From Lentzea sp. NEAU-D7 (GTDB taxonomy: Bacteria > Actinomycetota > Actinomycetes > Mycobacteriales > Pseudonocardiaceae): 64,000 nucleotides of DNA. Positions 17,773 to 27,185 of this stretch are shown here, in pieces. The notes under the pieces are model-generated. The model saw only the letters and a program-made list of their open reading frames with translations. It did not search any database and had not been told where the DNA came from. The stretch's first letter is position 1. Every line of letters begins with the position of its first letter. The translations under genes were made by a program, and so were the position numbers. Location: contig NZ_JAPJDL010000003.1 of the NCBI RefSeq assembly GCF_026242055.1, forward strand, positions 444,796 to 508,795. Reading direction: 5' to 3'.

Positions 17773-18509
17773 CCGGCATGGAGCGCGTGCCGATGGGTCC
17801 GCCGTGGTCTGTTGACCTCATCGCGGACCTGCACGCGGGCGTGCTGCCCCCTGAGGTCGCCGCACAGCTGCGTCCGAGGGTCGAGGCGGATGCCGAGGCC
17901 AGTGAGATCCTCCGGGCGCTCGACGCCACGCTGGAGGACCTCCACTCGCTGCCGCCCGTCCCGATGCCCGACCACGTGGCCGCGCGCATCGACGCCGCGC
18001 TGGCCGCGGAGGCCCGTCCCGGCATCGCGCCGGTCGTGTCGCTGAACGACGCCCGCAAGCGCCGCAACCGCCGGCTCGGCATGGGCGGTGCCGGAGTGCT
18101 CGTCGCCGCGGCGGCCGCGTTCGGCATCGTGCTGGCCGTGTCGCCGGGCACGCAGCAGCCGCCCGCGAACGACGCCGCGCCCGCGCAGACCACCAAGCCG
18201 TCCGCGGCGCCTCCGCTCGCCCTCAAGCGCGACGAACTGGGCTCCGCCGTCGGTGAAGTGCTGAAAGCGCAGAACTACGGCCCGCTGGAGACGCCCGACC
18301 GGTTGGCCGGCTGCCTGAAGGGCGGCGGCATCACCAGCTCGGGCAACCCGCTCGGCATCAGCCCGGTCGAACTGGAGGGCAAGTCCGCCGTCATGGCGAT
18401 CCTGCCCGCCGGCCTCGGCAAGTACCGGCTGGTCGTGCTGGATCCCGCCACCTGCGGACCGGACAAGCCGGAGGGCGTTCTCGCGGACACGACCGTGGGC
18501 CAGAGGTAG
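17769..18509 (+). CDS. Anti-sigma-M factor (RsmA-like) membrane protein
   Basis: 246 residues from ATG 17769, which overlaps the sigM stop (ATGA). The N-terminal cytoplasmic part is short and helical (LIADLHAGVLPPEVAAQLRP). It lacks the HxxxCxxC zinc motif, so it is a non-zinc anti-sigma domain. One membrane helix lies at about 103-125 (GAGVLVAAAAAFGIVLAVSP) and an extracytoplasmic domain with two Cys follows (GCLKGG, ATCGPD). It would sequester SigM at the membrane. The call rests on operon position and topology more than on sequence. Confidence 0.8.
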   Translation: MTGMERVPMGPPWSVDLIADLHAGVLPPEVAAQLRPRVEADAEASEILRALDATLEDLHSLPPVPMPDHVAARIDAALAAEARPGIAPVVSLNDARKRRNRRLGMGGAGVLVAAAAAFGIVLAVSPGTQQPPANDAAPAQTTKPSAAPPLALKRDELGSAVGEVLKAQNYGPLETPDRLAGCLKGGGITSSGNPLGISPVELEGKSAVMAILPAGLGKYRLVVLDPATCGPDKPEGVLADTTVGQR

Positions 18510-18522
18510 TCGTTCAAGTCAC

Positions 18523-18548
18523 GGAATTAGCTGCACCTACGATCCGTT
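18523..18548 (+). promoter_or_regulatory. SigR/SigH-type promoter of trxBA
   Basis: GGAAT (18523-18527), exactly 18 bases, then GTTG (from 18546), an exact match to the GGAAT-N18-GTT consensus of SigR (Streptomyces) and SigH (Mycobacterium). Those sigma factors control thioredoxin genes. Transcription would start near 18555, 32 nt before trxB. Confidence 0.75.
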
Positions 18549-18586
18549 GAGCCAGTCAGACGACGAGATCGAGGAGTTGCAGAGCC

Positions 18587-19567
18587 GTGAGCGTGCGCAA
18601 CGTGATCATCATTGGATCGGGACCGGCGGGCTACACCGCGGCGGTCTACGCGGCACGCGCGCAGCTGGAGCCCCTGGTCTTCGAGGGTTCGCAGTACGGC
18701 GGCGCCCTCATGACGACGACCGAGGTCGAGAACTACCCGGGCTTCCGCGACGGCATCATGGGCCCCGAGCTCATGGAGCAGATGCGCGAGCAGGCCATCC
18801 GCTTCGGCGCCGAGCTGCGCGCCGAGGACGTCGAGTCGGTCGAGCTGACCGGTGAGATCAAGAAGGTCGTCGCGAACGGCGTCGAGTACGAGGCCAAGGC
18901 CGTCATCCTCGCGATGGGTGCCGCGGCCCGGTACCTGAACATCCCCGGCGAGCAGGAGCTGCTCGGCCGCGGTGTGTCCGCCTGTGCGACCTGCGACGGT
19001 TTCTTCTTCCGCGACCACGACATCGCGGTGGTCGGCGGCGGCGACACGGCCATGGAGGAGGCGACCTTCCTCACGCGCTTCGCCAAGTCCGTGACGGTCA
19101 TCCACCGCCGCGAGGAGTTCCGCGCCTCGAAGGTCATGCTGGAGCGCGCCCGCGCCAACGAGAAGATCAAGTGGCAGCTGAACACGCAGGTCACCGACGT
19201 GCTGGGTGACGGCACCGTGTCGTCGATCAAGATCAAGGACACTCAGACCGGCGCCGAGTCCGAGCTGCCCGTCACCGGTTTCTTCCTCGCGATCGGCCAC
19301 GACCCGCGCTCGGCTCTGGTCAAGGGCCAGGTCGACCTCGACGCGGAGGGCTACGTCCTGACCAAGGGCAAGTCCTCGTACACGAACCTGGACGGCGTGT
19401 TCGCCGCCGGCGACCTGGTCGACCACGAATACCGTCAGGCGATCACCGCCGCCGGCTCCGGTTGCAGCGCTGCGATCGACGCGGAGCGGTGGCTCGCCGA
19501 GCACGGCACCGAGCAGGCCGAGATCGCTGCCGAGGCCGTCGGTGGCGGCTACGGCAAGAGCAACTGA
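18587..19567 (+). CDS. trxB: Thioredoxin-disulfide reductase
   Basis: 326 residues. FAD site [19 protein letters not shown] at about 7-25; redox-active [11 protein letters not shown] (Cys-Ala-Thr-Cys, about 133-143); NADPH site [12 protein letters not shown] (about 150-161); C-terminal FAD contact [15 protein letters not shown]. It passes electrons from NADPH to thioredoxin, encoded 33 bases downstream. Start GTG 18587, preceded by GAGGAG. It sits behind the SigM operon, but with its own SigR/SigH-type promoter. Confidence 0.97.
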   Translation: MSVRNVIIIGSGPAGYTAAVYAARAQLEPLVFEGSQYGGALMTTTEVENYPGFRDGIMGPELMEQMREQAIRFGAELRAEDVESVELTGEIKKVVANGVEYEAKAVILAMGAAARYLNIPGEQELLGRGVSACATCDGFFFRDHDIAVVGGGDTAMEEATFLTRFAKSVTVIHRREEFRASKVMLERARANEKIKWQLNTQVTDVLGDGTVSSIKIKDTQTGAESELPVTGFFLAIGHDPRSALVKGQVDLDAEGYVLTKGKSSYTNLDGVFAAGDLVDHEYRQAITAAGSGCSAAIDAERWLAEHGTEQAEIAAEAVGGGYGKSN

Positions 19568-19600
19568 AGTTCCTTCTGCGAGTCTTTTAGGGAGATCAAC

Positions 19601-19930
19601 ATGGCAGGCGCCACCGTCACGGTGACCGACAAGTCGTTCGCGGACGACGTGCTGACCAGCGAGAAGCCCGTTCTGGTCGACTTCTGGGCGACCTGGTGCG
19701 GCCCGTGCAAGATGGTTGCCCCGGTGCTGGAGGAGATCGCGGCCGAGCACGGCGAGAAGATCACCATCGCCAAGGTCGACATCGACGCCAACCCGTCGAT
19801 CGCCCGCGACTACCAGATCATGTCCGTGCCGACGCTGATCCTGTTCCAGGGCGGTCGTCCGGTGAAGCAGATCGTCGGCGCGAAGCCCAAGGCCGCGCTG
19901 CTGAACGACCTGTCGGAAGTCCTGGCCTGA
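19601..19930 (+). CDS. trxA: Thioredoxin
   Basis: 109 residues with the active site WATWCGPCKM (about 30-39) and the cis-Pro loop MSVPTLILFQGG (about 74-85). It is a general cytoplasmic disulfide reductant recycled by the adjacent TrxB. The operon ends 41 bases later at a strong hairpin. Confidence 0.97.
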   Translation: MAGATVTVTDKSFADDVLTSEKPVLVDFWATWCGPCKMVAPVLEEIAAEHGEKITIAKVDIDANPSIARDYQIMSVPTLILFQGGRPVKQIVGAKPKAALLNDLSEVLA

Positions 19931-19971
19931 GCCGAGCAGTCGCGGAGGACGAGAAGTTCTTTGCAACGCGC

Positions 19972-20020
19972 AACGTGACCCGCCCGTCTATCGATAAGAC
20001 GAGCGGGTCACGTTCGTTTT
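19972..20020 (+). terminator. Intrinsic terminator of trxBA
   Basis: AACGTGACCCGC (19972-19983) pairs perfectly with GCGGGTCACGTT (20003-20014). CGTCT/AGACG extends the stem inward, and CGTTTT follows. The arm sequence AACGTGACC recurs at 20031-20039. Confidence 0.8.
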
Positions 20021-20150
20021 GGTGGCCGGGAACGTGACCTCGGCTCACCAGTGAGCAGCCCTGCATCGATCACTTAGCGCAGCAGGGCACAATGAAGACT
20101 TCCCAACTGACGCGCCGACCAGGTTCGGCGCCCTAGTCGAGCGAGGGTGC

Positions 20151-21290
20151 ATGCAGCTGCTCCGCCGCGGGGACGTCGGAAGTGATGTTGCCGAGATCCG
20201 GTCGACCCTGACCAGGCTCGGACTGCTTCCGCCGGCCGACCCACAGGCGCCGCCGGTGTTCGACCAGCAGGTCGAGCACGCAGTGCGCGCGTTCCAGCAG
20301 CAGCGGGGGCTGATCATCGATGGCATCGTCGGCCCGGCGACCTACCGTTCGCTGCGTGACGCGACGTTCCGGTTGGGGGACCGGCCGCTCGCGTTCCTGA
20401 TGTCGCAACCGACGACCGGCGACGACGTGCTCGCCCTGCAGGAACGCATGTTGGAGCTCGGCTACGACGCCGGCCGCGCCAACGGCGTGTTCGGCCAGCA
20501 GACCGAACAGGCGCTGAAGAACTTCCAGCGCGACTACGGGCTGATCGTGGACGGCATGTGCGGTCCGGACACCGTGCGCGCGTTGCGTCAGCTCCAGCCG
20601 AAGGTCCGCGGCGGCCGTCCGCAACTGCTTCGTGAACAGGAAAAACTCCGCGGTGCCGGTTCCCGCCTGTCCGGCAAGCGGATCGTCATCGACCCCGGCC
20701 ACGGCGGCCAGGACCGCGGTGTGGTCGTGGACGGGCTGTCCGAGGCCGACCTGATGCTGGACCTGGCCCGCCGCCTCGAAGGCAAGATGGCCGCCACCGG
20801 CATGGAGGCGCTGCTCACGCGCGGGCCGGACAACTGCCCGGACGAGAGCGAGCGCGCCCGGTTCGCGAACGAGGCGGGCGCCGACCTGATCCTGTCGCTG
20901 CACATCGACGGCAACTCGTCGCCGAACGCGCAGGGCGTGGCGACGTTCCACTACGGCACCGGCAACGGCACGTCGTCCACGGTCGGTGAGGCGTTGGCCG
21001 GGTTCATCCAGCGCGAGGTCACCGCCCGCACGACGATGTCGAACTGCGGTTCGCACCCGAAGACGTGGGACCTGCTGCGGCTCACCCGCTGCACAGCCGT
21101 CCGCGTCGAGGTGGGCTACCTGACGAACGCGGAGGACCGCGCGCGCCTGGCGACCCCGGGGTTCCGCGACATCGTGGCCGAGGGGATCCTCGTGGCCGTG
21201 AAGCGTCTCTACCTGCTCGGCAAGGACGACCAGCCGACGGGCACGTTCACGTTCAACGACCTGCTGCGCTACGAGATGGCCAAGGGCTGA
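20151..21290 (+). CDS. cwlM: CwlM-like N-acetylmuramoyl-L-alanine amidase homologue
   Basis: 379 residues with no signal peptide. Two peptidoglycan-binding domains (about 5-65 and 78-140) are followed by an amidase_3 fold. Zn/catalytic residues look intact: DPGHGG (about 180), SEAD, SLHIDG and VEVGYLTN (about 323). In mycobacteria CwlM is a cytoplasmic PknB substrate that stimulates MurA rather than cutting the wall. The absence of an export signal, the gene position (Rv3915) and the presence of PknB in this window support the same role here. Confidence 0.9.
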   Translation: MQLLRRGDVGSDVAEIRSTLTRLGLLPPADPQAPPVFDQQVEHAVRAFQQQRGLIIDGIVGPATYRSLRDATFRLGDRPLAFLMSQPTTGDDVLALQERMLELGYDAGRANGVFGQQTEQALKNFQRDYGLIVDGMCGPDTVRALRQLQPKVRGGRPQLLREQEKLRGAGSRLSGKRIVIDPGHGGQDRGVVVDGLSEADLMLDLARRLEGKMAATGMEALLTRGPDNCPDESERARFANEAGADLILSLHIDGNSSPNAQGVATFHYGTGNGTSSTVGEALAGFIQREVTARTTMSNCGSHPKTWDLLRLTRCTAVRVEVGYLTNAEDRARLATPGFRDIVAEGILVAVKRLYLLGKDDQPTGTFTFNDLLRYEMAKG

Positions 21291-21300
21291 CGATCTGACG

Positions 21301-21336
21301 AAAAAGGCCCCCTCCGCTTCGGCGAGGGGGCCTTTT
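21301..21336. terminator. Bidirectional terminator between cwlM and GNAT gene
   Basis: AAAAGGCCCCCTC and GAGGGGGCCTTTT flank a CGCTTCGGC loop, with A-run and U-run on the two sides. It is placed between convergent genes and can serve both strands. Confidence 0.9.
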
Positions 21337-21343
21337 CGCTGTC

Positions 21344-21988
21344 TCAGACCGGGCGGAAGCTGGGTTCCGCGGTGGAGACGGTGACGCTGTTGAGGAGCCG
21401 TTCGAGAGCGGCCTCCACGTCTTCCTTCCAGGTGATGGAGCTGCGGAGCTCCATCCGCAACCGGGGCCAGCGCGGGTGCGGCCGCACGGTCTTGAAGCCG
21501 ACGCTCGTGAGGAAGTCGGCCGGCGTGACGCAACTGGCCCCTTCGTCGTCCGGGCGCATGTCGCCGAACGCCTCGATGGCCTTCACGCCACGACGCGTCA
21601 GGTCCTTCGCCACGGCCTGCACGAGGACTCGCGCGAGCCCGCCCCCTCGGAACTCCGGGAGGACGTCCAGCGACGTCATGAGGACCGCGTCCGGGCTCAC
21701 CGGGGACGTCGGGAAGGCGGAGCTGCGCGGAACGGCCGCCGGCGGTGCGTAGAAGACCGAACCAGCGGGGATGCCGTCGCAGTAGATGATGCGGCCGCAC
21801 GAACCCCACTCGAGCAGGACGCTGGAGACCCAGGCTTCCTTCTCGAATTCCGTGTCGCCGTATTCCTCAGCCTGTTCGCGCAGGTGAGGGGCCAATTCCC
21901 AGAAAACGCACGTCCTGCTGTGCTTGGAGAGATGCTCCAGGTTGTCCAGCGTGACGCCCACGACGCGACGGGACACCCCGACCTCCAC
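21344..21988 (-). CDS. GNAT-family N-acetyltransferase
   Basis: 214 residues, minus strand, ATG 21988. The acetyl-CoA loop is VLPEFRGGGLARVLVQAV (about 109-126), within a MTSLDVLPE beta strand context. It corresponds to Rv3916c, a conserved origin-region acetyltransferase of unknown substrate. It is the only minus-strand gene between cwlM and the par operon, and divergent from the aminotransferase gene. Confidence 0.85.
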   Translation of the reverse strand: MEVGVSRRVVGVTLDNLEHLSKHSRTCVFWELAPHLREQAEEYGDTEFEKEAWVSSVLLEWGSCGRIIYCDGIPAGSVFYAPPAAVPRSSAFPTSPVSPDAVLMTSLDVLPEFRGGGLARVLVQAVAKDLTRRGVKAIEAFGDMRPDDEGASCVTPADFLTSVGFKTVRPHPRWPRLRMELRSSITWKEDVEAALERLLNSVTVSTAEPSFRPV

Positions 21989-22110
21989 CCGTTAACACAC
22001 ACAGCGAACCCATACGAGGGTAGGCGAATGTGACGGAACCCGGAAGGCGCGTGCCCTGAACGGGACGACGGTTACACTCGCTCGGGACATTTCCTATACA
22101 GGAGTCCCAC

Positions 22111-23427
22111 ATGACTGTGCCCGGACAGCCCGCGAAGCAGGGCCCCAGAAGCCTTGACCCCCACCTCCGCCGCTACGCAGCGCGCACGGCAGGGATGACG
22201 GCATCCGAGATCCGGGCACTTTTCGCAGTCGCGTCCCGTCCCGAGGTCGTATCGCTGGCCGGCGGCATGCCCCACCTGGCCGCTCTGCCCCTGGAGTCGC
22301 TGTCCGCGGAGATCGGTCAGCTCGTGGCCACCGAGGGCCTGGTGGCCCTGCAGTACGGATCGGCGCACGGTGTTCCGACGTTGCGCGAGCAGATCTGCGA
22401 CGTGATGGCGCTGGAAGGCATCAACGGCCACCCGGACGACGTGGTGGTGACCGTGGGCTCGCAGATGGGCCTCGACATGGTCACCCGGATCTTCTGCGAC
22501 CCCGGTGACGTCGTCATCGCCGAAGGGCCCTCCTACGTGGGCGCTCTCGGGTCGTTCACCGCCTACCAGGCGCAGGTCGTGCACGTGGCGATGGACGCCG
22601 ACGGGCTCGTGCCCTCGTTGCTGCGGGAGGCCCTCGAGGCCTGCAAGCGCAACGGTCAGCGGGTCAAGTTCCTCTACACGATCCCGAACTTCCACAACCC
22701 GGCCGGCGTGACGCTGGCGGTGTCGCGACGGGCCGAGATCCTGGAGATCTGCCGGACCTACGGCGTGCTGGTCGTGGAGGACAACCCGTACGGGCTGCTC
22801 GGGTTCGACGGGCAGACCTACCCGGCGCTGCGGTCGATGGACCCGGACAACGTCGTGTACCTCGGGTCGTTCTCGAAGACGTTCGCGGCCGGTCTGCGCG
22901 TCGGCTGGGTGCTGGCGCCGCACGCCGTCCGGGAGAAGCTGGTCCTGGCGGCCGAGTCGGCCACGCTGTGCCCGCCGACGCTGAACCAGATGGTCGTGTC
23001 CCGGTACCTGTCGACGCAGGACTGGAAGGGCCAGATCAAGACCTACCGCGAGGCCTACCGAGAACGCCGGGACGCGGCGATCTCCGCTCTCGAACAGCAC
23101 ATGCCGCAAGGTTCCACGTGGAACATTCCGGATGGCGGCTTCTACGTCTGGGTGACGGTGCCGGAGGGCATCGACACGAAGGCGATGCTGCCCCGCGCCG
23201 TGACTGCCCGCGTGGCGTACGCGTCCGGCACCGGCTTCTACGCGGACGGCTTCGGCTCCCGCCAGTTGCGGATCTCGTACTGCTACCCGACGCCGGAACG
23301 CATCCGCGAGGGCGTCCGCCGCCTGGCGAACGTCATCGAGGAAGAAGTGCAGCTGGCCGCGACCTTCGGGGCGACGCCGGGCCGTCAGCTGTCCGGTCCG
23401 CAGACCCCGTCGCCCGACACCGCCTGA
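22111..23427 (+). CDS. PLP-dependent aminotransferase, MocR/LysN-type catalytic domain
   Basis: 438 residues of fold-type I. The PLP lysine lies in YLGSFSKTFAAGLRVGW (about 250-266). FLYTIPNFHNPAGVTL (about 189-204) and VVEDNPYG (about 222-229) are the other conserved cofactor contacts. There is no GntR domain, so it is an enzyme rather than a MocR regulator, close to 2-aminoadipate/aromatic aminotransferases. AGGAG precedes the ATG. It lies 16 bases before an ATP-grasp ligase, forming a two-gene operon. A parS-like GTTCCACGTGGAAC is embedded in its coding sequence. The substrate is unknown. Confidence 0.88.
   Translation: MTVPGQPAKQGPRSLDPHLRRYAARTAGMTASEIRALFAVASRPEVVSLAGGMPHLAALPLESLSAEIGQLVATEGLVALQYGSAHGVPTLREQICDVMALEGINGHPDDVVVTVGSQMGLDMVTRIFCDPGDVVIAEGPSYVGALGSFTAYQAQVVHVAMDADGLVPSLLREALEACKRNGQRVKFLYTIPNFHNPAGVTLAVSRRAEILEICRTYGVLVVEDNPYGLLGFDGQTYPALRSMDPDNVVYLGSFSKTFAAGLRVGWVLAPHAVREKLVLAAESATLCPPTLNQMVVSRYLSTQDWKGQIKTYREAYRERRDAAISALEQHMPQGSTWNIPDGGFYVWVTVPEGIDTKAMLPRAVTARVAYASGTGFYADGFGSRQLRISYCYPTPERIREGVRRLANVIEEEVQLAATFGATPGRQLSGPQTPSPDTA
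23111..23124. promoter_or_regulatory. parS-like site inside aminotransferase gene
   Basis: GTTCCACGTGGAAC is a perfect palindrome and differs by one base from the GTTTCACGTGGAAC form found three times closer to parA. It encodes part of the aminotransferase, so it may be coincidental or a functional ParB site. Confidence 0.5.
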
Positions 23428-23443
23428 TCCTTGGAGTTCTGCT

Positions 23444-24388
23444 GTGGCTGACCGCATGGTCGCTGTGCTGTCCGGTGGGCTGTCCCACGAACGTGAAGTC
23501 TCGATCCGCTCCGGCCGACGCCTGTCGGCCGCCCTGCGGTCCGTGGGCGTGACGGTGGAGGAGTGGGACGCCGACTCGTCGTTGCTGACGCGGTTGCGGG
23601 ACGACCGGCCGGACGCCGTCGTCGTCGCGCTGCACGGTGGCGAGGGTGAGAACGGGTCGGTTCAGGCGATCCTCGAGATGTTCGGCGTGCCGTACGTGGG
23701 CACGGACTCGCGGGCGTGCCGGCGGGCCTGGGACAAGCCGACCGCGAAGGCCGAGCTCGCCCGTGCCGGGCTGGCGACGCCGGAGTGGGTGGTCCTGCCG
23801 CACGCGACGTTCCGGGAGCTGGGTGCCAAGCCGGTGCTCGACGCGATGGTCTCGACGCTGGGACTGCCGTTGATGCTGAAGCCCGACCAGGGTGGCTCGG
23901 CGCTGGGCGCCCAGGTCGTCCGTGACGCCGCGGAGCTGCCGCCGGCGATGGTCGGCTGCCTGGCCTACGGGGACACCGTGCTGGCCGAGCAGTTCATCTC
24001 CGGGGTGGAGGTGGCGGTCGCGGTGGTCGACGGCCCGGAGGGTCCCTACGCGCTGCCTGCCGTCGAGATCGTTCCGGAGACCGGGGTCTACGACTACACC
24101 GCTCGGTACACCGCGGGGCTGACGGACTTCCACGCGCCGGCTCGGTTGGACGCGGCATCGGCCAAGGCGGTGGGGGAGCTCGCGGTGGCGGCGCACCGGC
24201 TGCTCGGGCTGCGGGACGTGTCGCGGACCGACGCCATCGTGGCGGAGGACGGGACCGTGTACTTCCTCGAAGTGAACGTGTCGCCGGGACTGACCGAGAC
24301 GTCGCTTCTGCCGATGGCCGTCGAGGCCGCGGGGAAGTCGTTGGGCGAGATCTACGCCGGTTTGATCGAGCGCGCTGTCGCTCGTTGA
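23444..24388 (+). CDS. D-Ala-D-Ala ligase-like ATP-grasp protein
   Basis: 314 residues. The N-terminal motif is LSGGLSHEREVSIRSG (about 8-23). HGGEGENGSVQ (about 65-75) matches the Ddl HGxxGEDGxxQ, and the metal site FLEVNVSPGLTETSLLP (about 273-289) is intact. The loop normally reading KPxxxGSSVGV is KPDQGGSALGAQVV here, and the protein is 30-50 residues shorter than usual Ddl. It may be a Ddl paralogue or make another dipeptide. Co-transcription with an aminotransferase suggests the two share an amino-acid substrate. GTG start. Confidence 0.82.
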   Translation: MADRMVAVLSGGLSHEREVSIRSGRRLSAALRSVGVTVEEWDADSSLLTRLRDDRPDAVVVALHGGEGENGSVQAILEMFGVPYVGTDSRACRRAWDKPTAKAELARAGLATPEWVVLPHATFRELGAKPVLDAMVSTLGLPLMLKPDQGGSALGAQVVRDAAELPPAMVGCLAYGDTVLAEQFISGVEVAVAVVDGPEGPYALPAVEIVPETGVYDYTARYTAGLTDFHAPARLDAASAKAVGELAVAAHRLLGLRDVSRTDAIVAEDGTVYFLEVNVSPGLTETSLLPMAVEAAGKSLGEIYAGLIERAVAR

Positions 24389-24402
24389 TCTCTTCTCATA
24401 GG

Positions 24403-24436
24403 TGACGCCCCGTATCCGATTGGATGCGGGGCGTCA
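24403..24436. terminator. Terminator between Ddl-like gene and parB
   Basis: TGACGCCCCG and ATCC pair with GGAT and CGGGGCGTCA around a GATT loop. The hairpin lies in the 88-bp gap between convergent genes and probably serves both. Confidence 0.75.
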
Positions 24437-24476
24437 TCGTCACCGTGACATAAGGCCCGTGGGTGATCCTATGGGC

Positions 24477-25445
24477 CTACTCCGATGTCCGAATTGTCGT
24501 TTCTGGGCTCATCATGCCGATGATCCTTTGAAGATCATCAACTGAGCCGAATTCGACGACAATTCGGCCTTTTCGCTGCCCGAGTTCGACCTTCACGCGG
24601 GTGTCGAAGTTGTCCGAGAGGCGCTCGGCGAGCTCCTGCAGACCGGGCGCGTGCAGCTGCTTGCGCGGCGCGGCCTTCTCCTTCTTGGGCTTCTCGTTCT
24701 TGGCGAGAGTCACCGCTTCCTCGGTCGCGCGAACCGACATGCCCTCGGCGATGATCCGTGCCGCGAGGTCTTCCTGCGCTCCCGCGTCGTCCAGACCGAG
24801 AAGTGCGCGCGCGTGGCCGGCGCTCAGCACGCCCGCCGCCACCCGTCGCTGAACGGGGAGGGGGAGCTTCAGCAGCCGGATGGTGTTCGTGACGACGGGG
24901 CGACTGCGACCGATGCGGTCCGCCAGCTCCTCGTGCGTGACACCGAACTCCTCCAGCAGCTGCTGGTACGCCGCCGCCTCTTCGAGCGGGTTGAGCTGGA
25001 CGCGGTGGATGTTCTCCAGCAGCGCGTCGCGCAGCATGACGTCGTCGGCGGTCTGCCGCACGATCGCCGGGATCGTCTTGAGCCCGGCCTGCTGCGTGGC
25101 CCGCCACCGGCGCTCGCCCATGACGAGCTCGAAGGTGTCCGCGGTCAGCTCTCGGACCACGATCGGCTGCATGAGCCCGAACTCCTTGATGGAGAACGAG
25201 AGCTCGTCGATCGCATCCTGGTCGAACACCTGGCGCGGCTGCTTGGCGTTGGTCCTGATCGCCGTGACCGCGATCTCGCGGTAGATGGCACCCGCGACCT
25301 CACCGGCAGGCTGCTGGACCTGGGTCTTGGGGGACCCGTTTCCGCCCATCGCGGGCCGGATCGTGCTCGGCGCACCGGCCGGCGGACCCTGCGGGATGAG
25401 TGCGGCCAGACCGCGCCCGAGCCCGCCCTTGCGCTGCTCCGTCAT
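24477..25445 (-). CDS. parB: Chromosome-partitioning protein ParB
   Basis: 322 residues. The N-terminal [14 protein letters not shown] is the ParA-stimulating tail. The CTP-binding ParB/Srx motifs are [15 protein letters not shown] and [19 protein letters not shown]. The HTH is [20 protein letters not shown] (about 165-185). A C-terminal dimerisation domain is present. It binds parS sites, of which four strong copies lie at 26370-27718. Start overlaps the parA stop (ATGA). Confidence 0.97.
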   Translation of the reverse strand: MTEQRKGGLGRGLAALIPQGPPAGAPSTIRPAMGGNGSPKTQVQQPAGEVAGAIYREIAVTAIRTNAKQPRQVFDQDAIDELSFSIKEFGLMQPIVVRELTADTFELVMGERRWRATQQAGLKTIPAIVRQTADDVMLRDALLENIHRVQLNPLEEAAAYQQLLEEFGVTHEELADRIGRSRPVVTNTIRLLKLPLPVQRRVAAGVLSAGHARALLGLDDAGAQEDLAARIIAEGMSVRATEEAVTLAKNEKPKKEKAAPRKQLHAPGLQELAERLSDNFDTRVKVELGQRKGRIVVEFGSVDDLQRIIGMMSPETTIRTSE

Positions 25446-26416
25446 GCGCCCTCCTTCTTGGCCCCGCGGATCGCGATCTCCTTGGCGGCGTCGAGGTAAC
25501 TCATCGACCCGCGCGAGCCCGGGTCGTACGTCAGCACCGTCTGCCCGAATCCTGGCGCCTCGGAGACCTTCACGCTGCGCGGGATGACCGTCCGCAGGGC
25601 GACGTCGCCGAAGTGGCCGCGCACCTCACTGGTCACCTGGTCGGCGAGCTTCGTGCGCCCGTCGTACATCGTGAGGAGGATCGTGGAGATCGCGAGGTCG
25701 GGGTTGAGGTGCTGCTGCACGAGCTCGATGTTGCGGATCAGCTGGCTCAGTCCCTCCAGCGCGTAGTACTCGCACTGGATGGGGATCAGCACCTCCTGCG
25801 CCGCGACCATCGCGTTGACGGTCAGCAGACCGAGGCTCGGCGGGCAGTCGATGAAGACGTAGTCCGGCTGCAGCTGGTCGAGCGCCTCGGAGGAGAGCGC
25901 CTCCTTGAGCCGCGACTCGCGCGCCACCATCGAGACGAGCTCGATCTCGGCGCCCGCGAGGTCGATCGTCGCCGGCACGCAGAAGAGGTTCGGTGACGTC
26001 GGGCTGACCTGAGCCGCCTCGGCGATGGAGATCTCGCCGAGCAGCACCTCGTAGACGCTCGGCGTGCCGCTGCGGTGCTCGACGGAGAGCGCCGTGCTGG
26101 CGTTGCCCTGCGGGTCGAGGTCGATCACGAGCGTCTTGAGTCCGTGAATGGCGAGCGCGGCCGCGAGGTTCACCGTGCTCGTCGTCTTGCCGACGCCACC
26201 CTTCTGGTTGGCGACGGTCATCACCCGGCGATGGGTCGGGCGGGGGAGCAGTGACTCGTCGGGGTGCAGCACGCTTGCCGCACGAGCCGCCTCTTCTGCA
26301 ATCGGGGTCCACACCACGGCGCTGTCATCTCCGTTGTTGGTCGGCTTCGCTTTGGGTTGGGAGGGTTTCGTTTCACGTGGAACATCGGCTGCTTGGAACT
26401 CCGGGTACACGCTCAC
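25442..26416 (-). CDS. parA: Chromosome-partitioning ATPase ParA (Soj)
   Basis: 324 residues. The deviant Walker A motif is [20 protein letters not shown] (about 69-88), with [10 protein letters not shown] (about 98-107) and the Walker B-like [16 protein letters not shown]. An N-terminal extension of about 60 residues ([20 protein letters not shown]) is longer than in Bacillus Soj, as usual in actinobacteria. GTG start overlaps the rsmG stop. A parS site lies within its first codons. ParA drives origin segregation together with ParB. Confidence 0.97.
   Translation of the reverse strand: MSVYPEFQAADVPRETKPSQPKAKPTNNGDDSAVVWTPIAEEAARAASVLHPDESLLPRPTHRRVMTVANQKGGVGKTTSTVNLAAALAIHGLKTLVIDLDPQGNASTALSVEHRSGTPSVYEVLLGEISIAEAAQVSPTSPNLFCVPATIDLAGAEIELVSMVARESRLKEALSSEALDQLQPDYVFIDCPPSLGLLTVNAMVAAQEVLIPIQCEYYALEGLSQLIRNIELVQQHLNPDLAISTILLTMYDGRTKLADQVTSEVRGHFGDVALRTVIPRSVKVSEAPGFGQTVLTYDPGSRGSMSYLDAAKEIAIRGAKKEGA
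26370..26383. promoter_or_regulatory. parS site in 5' end of parA
   Basis: GTTTCACGTGGAAC, one base from the palindromic GTTTCACGTGAAAC and identical to the variant at 27705. It encodes DVPRET near the ParA N-terminus. Confidence 0.85.
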
Positions 26417-27060
26417 CGATCCCTCCGCGTCTGGCGCTCCACGATGAGCACCGTCGTAGGCACCTCAAGTACATCCGCTCCCACGACGACGACGTGTGCG
26501 TTGGCGCCCCCTGCTTTGAGCACCGCTTCGCCGTCGCGTTCAAGCTCCTCCTGCGCGCGCTCGCCCTTGAGCGCCACCATCCGCCCGCCGCCCCGGAGAA
26601 GCGGAAGGCACCACTTCGTCAGCTTCTCCAACGGAGCCACCGCCCGAGCCGTCGCGGCGTCGCAGTTCAACAACTGCTTGCGGATCGGCCCTTCCTCCGC
26701 GCGTCCCCGGAGGACCGTCACGTTGTCGAGCTGGAGCCGTTCCTTCACTTCCTCGAGCCACGCGATGCGGCGCGCCATCGGCTCGAGAAGCGTGATCCTC
26801 AGGTCAGGCCGCGCAATGGCGAGCGGTACCCCCGGCAACCCGGCGCCCGAACCCACGTCGACGACGCGCTCGTTGGGCTGGAACAGCTCCTCGATCACCG
26901 CCGAGTTGAGCACGTGCCGATCCCAAATCTTGTCGACTTCGCGAGGACCGATGAGTCCGCGCTCGACGCCGTGCTCCTCCAGGAGCCGGACAAACTCAGC
27001 GGCACGCTCAACGTGCTCACCGAAGACGAGCTTCGCGCTGTCGGGCAACTCCCCGGCCAT
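26413..27060 (-). CDS. rsmG: 16S rRNA (guanine-N7)-methyltransferase RsmG (GidB)
   Basis: 215 residues from ATG 27060 (MAGELPDSAKLVFGEHVERA). The SAM motif is VVDVGSGAGLPGVPLAI (about 66-82), with LEPMARRIAWLEEV at motif II. It methylates G527 of 16S rRNA; loss gives low-level streptomycin resistance in several bacteria. It lies at the head of rsmG-parA-parB. A parS site sits 14 bases before its start. The reading frame stays open far upstream, but that part has non-coding composition. Confidence 0.93.
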   Translation of the reverse strand: MAGELPDSAKLVFGEHVERAAEFVRLLEEHGVERGLIGPREVDKIWDRHVLNSAVIEELFQPNERVVDVGSGAGLPGVPLAIARPDLRITLLEPMARRIAWLEEVKERLQLDNVTVLRGRAEEGPIRKQLLNCDAATARAVAPLEKLTKWCLPLLRGGGRMVALKGERAQEELERDGEAVLKAGGANAHVVVVGADVLEVPTTVLIVERQTRRDR

Positions 27061-27073
27061 GTTCTCCGTCCGC

Positions 27074-27087
27074 GTTTCACGTGAAAC
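27074..27087. promoter_or_regulatory. parS site upstream of rsmG
   Basis: GTTTCACGTGAAAC, the perfect 14-bp palindrome bound by ParB across bacteria. Confidence 0.93.
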
Positions 27088-27185
27088 CACGCGGCGCGGT
27101 GTCCCAGCGGCCGGTGGAAAAGCTGGCGAATGCCAGGGCACCATCATGACGGATCGACCGTGTGCGGCGCCAAATCCTGAGCGCC

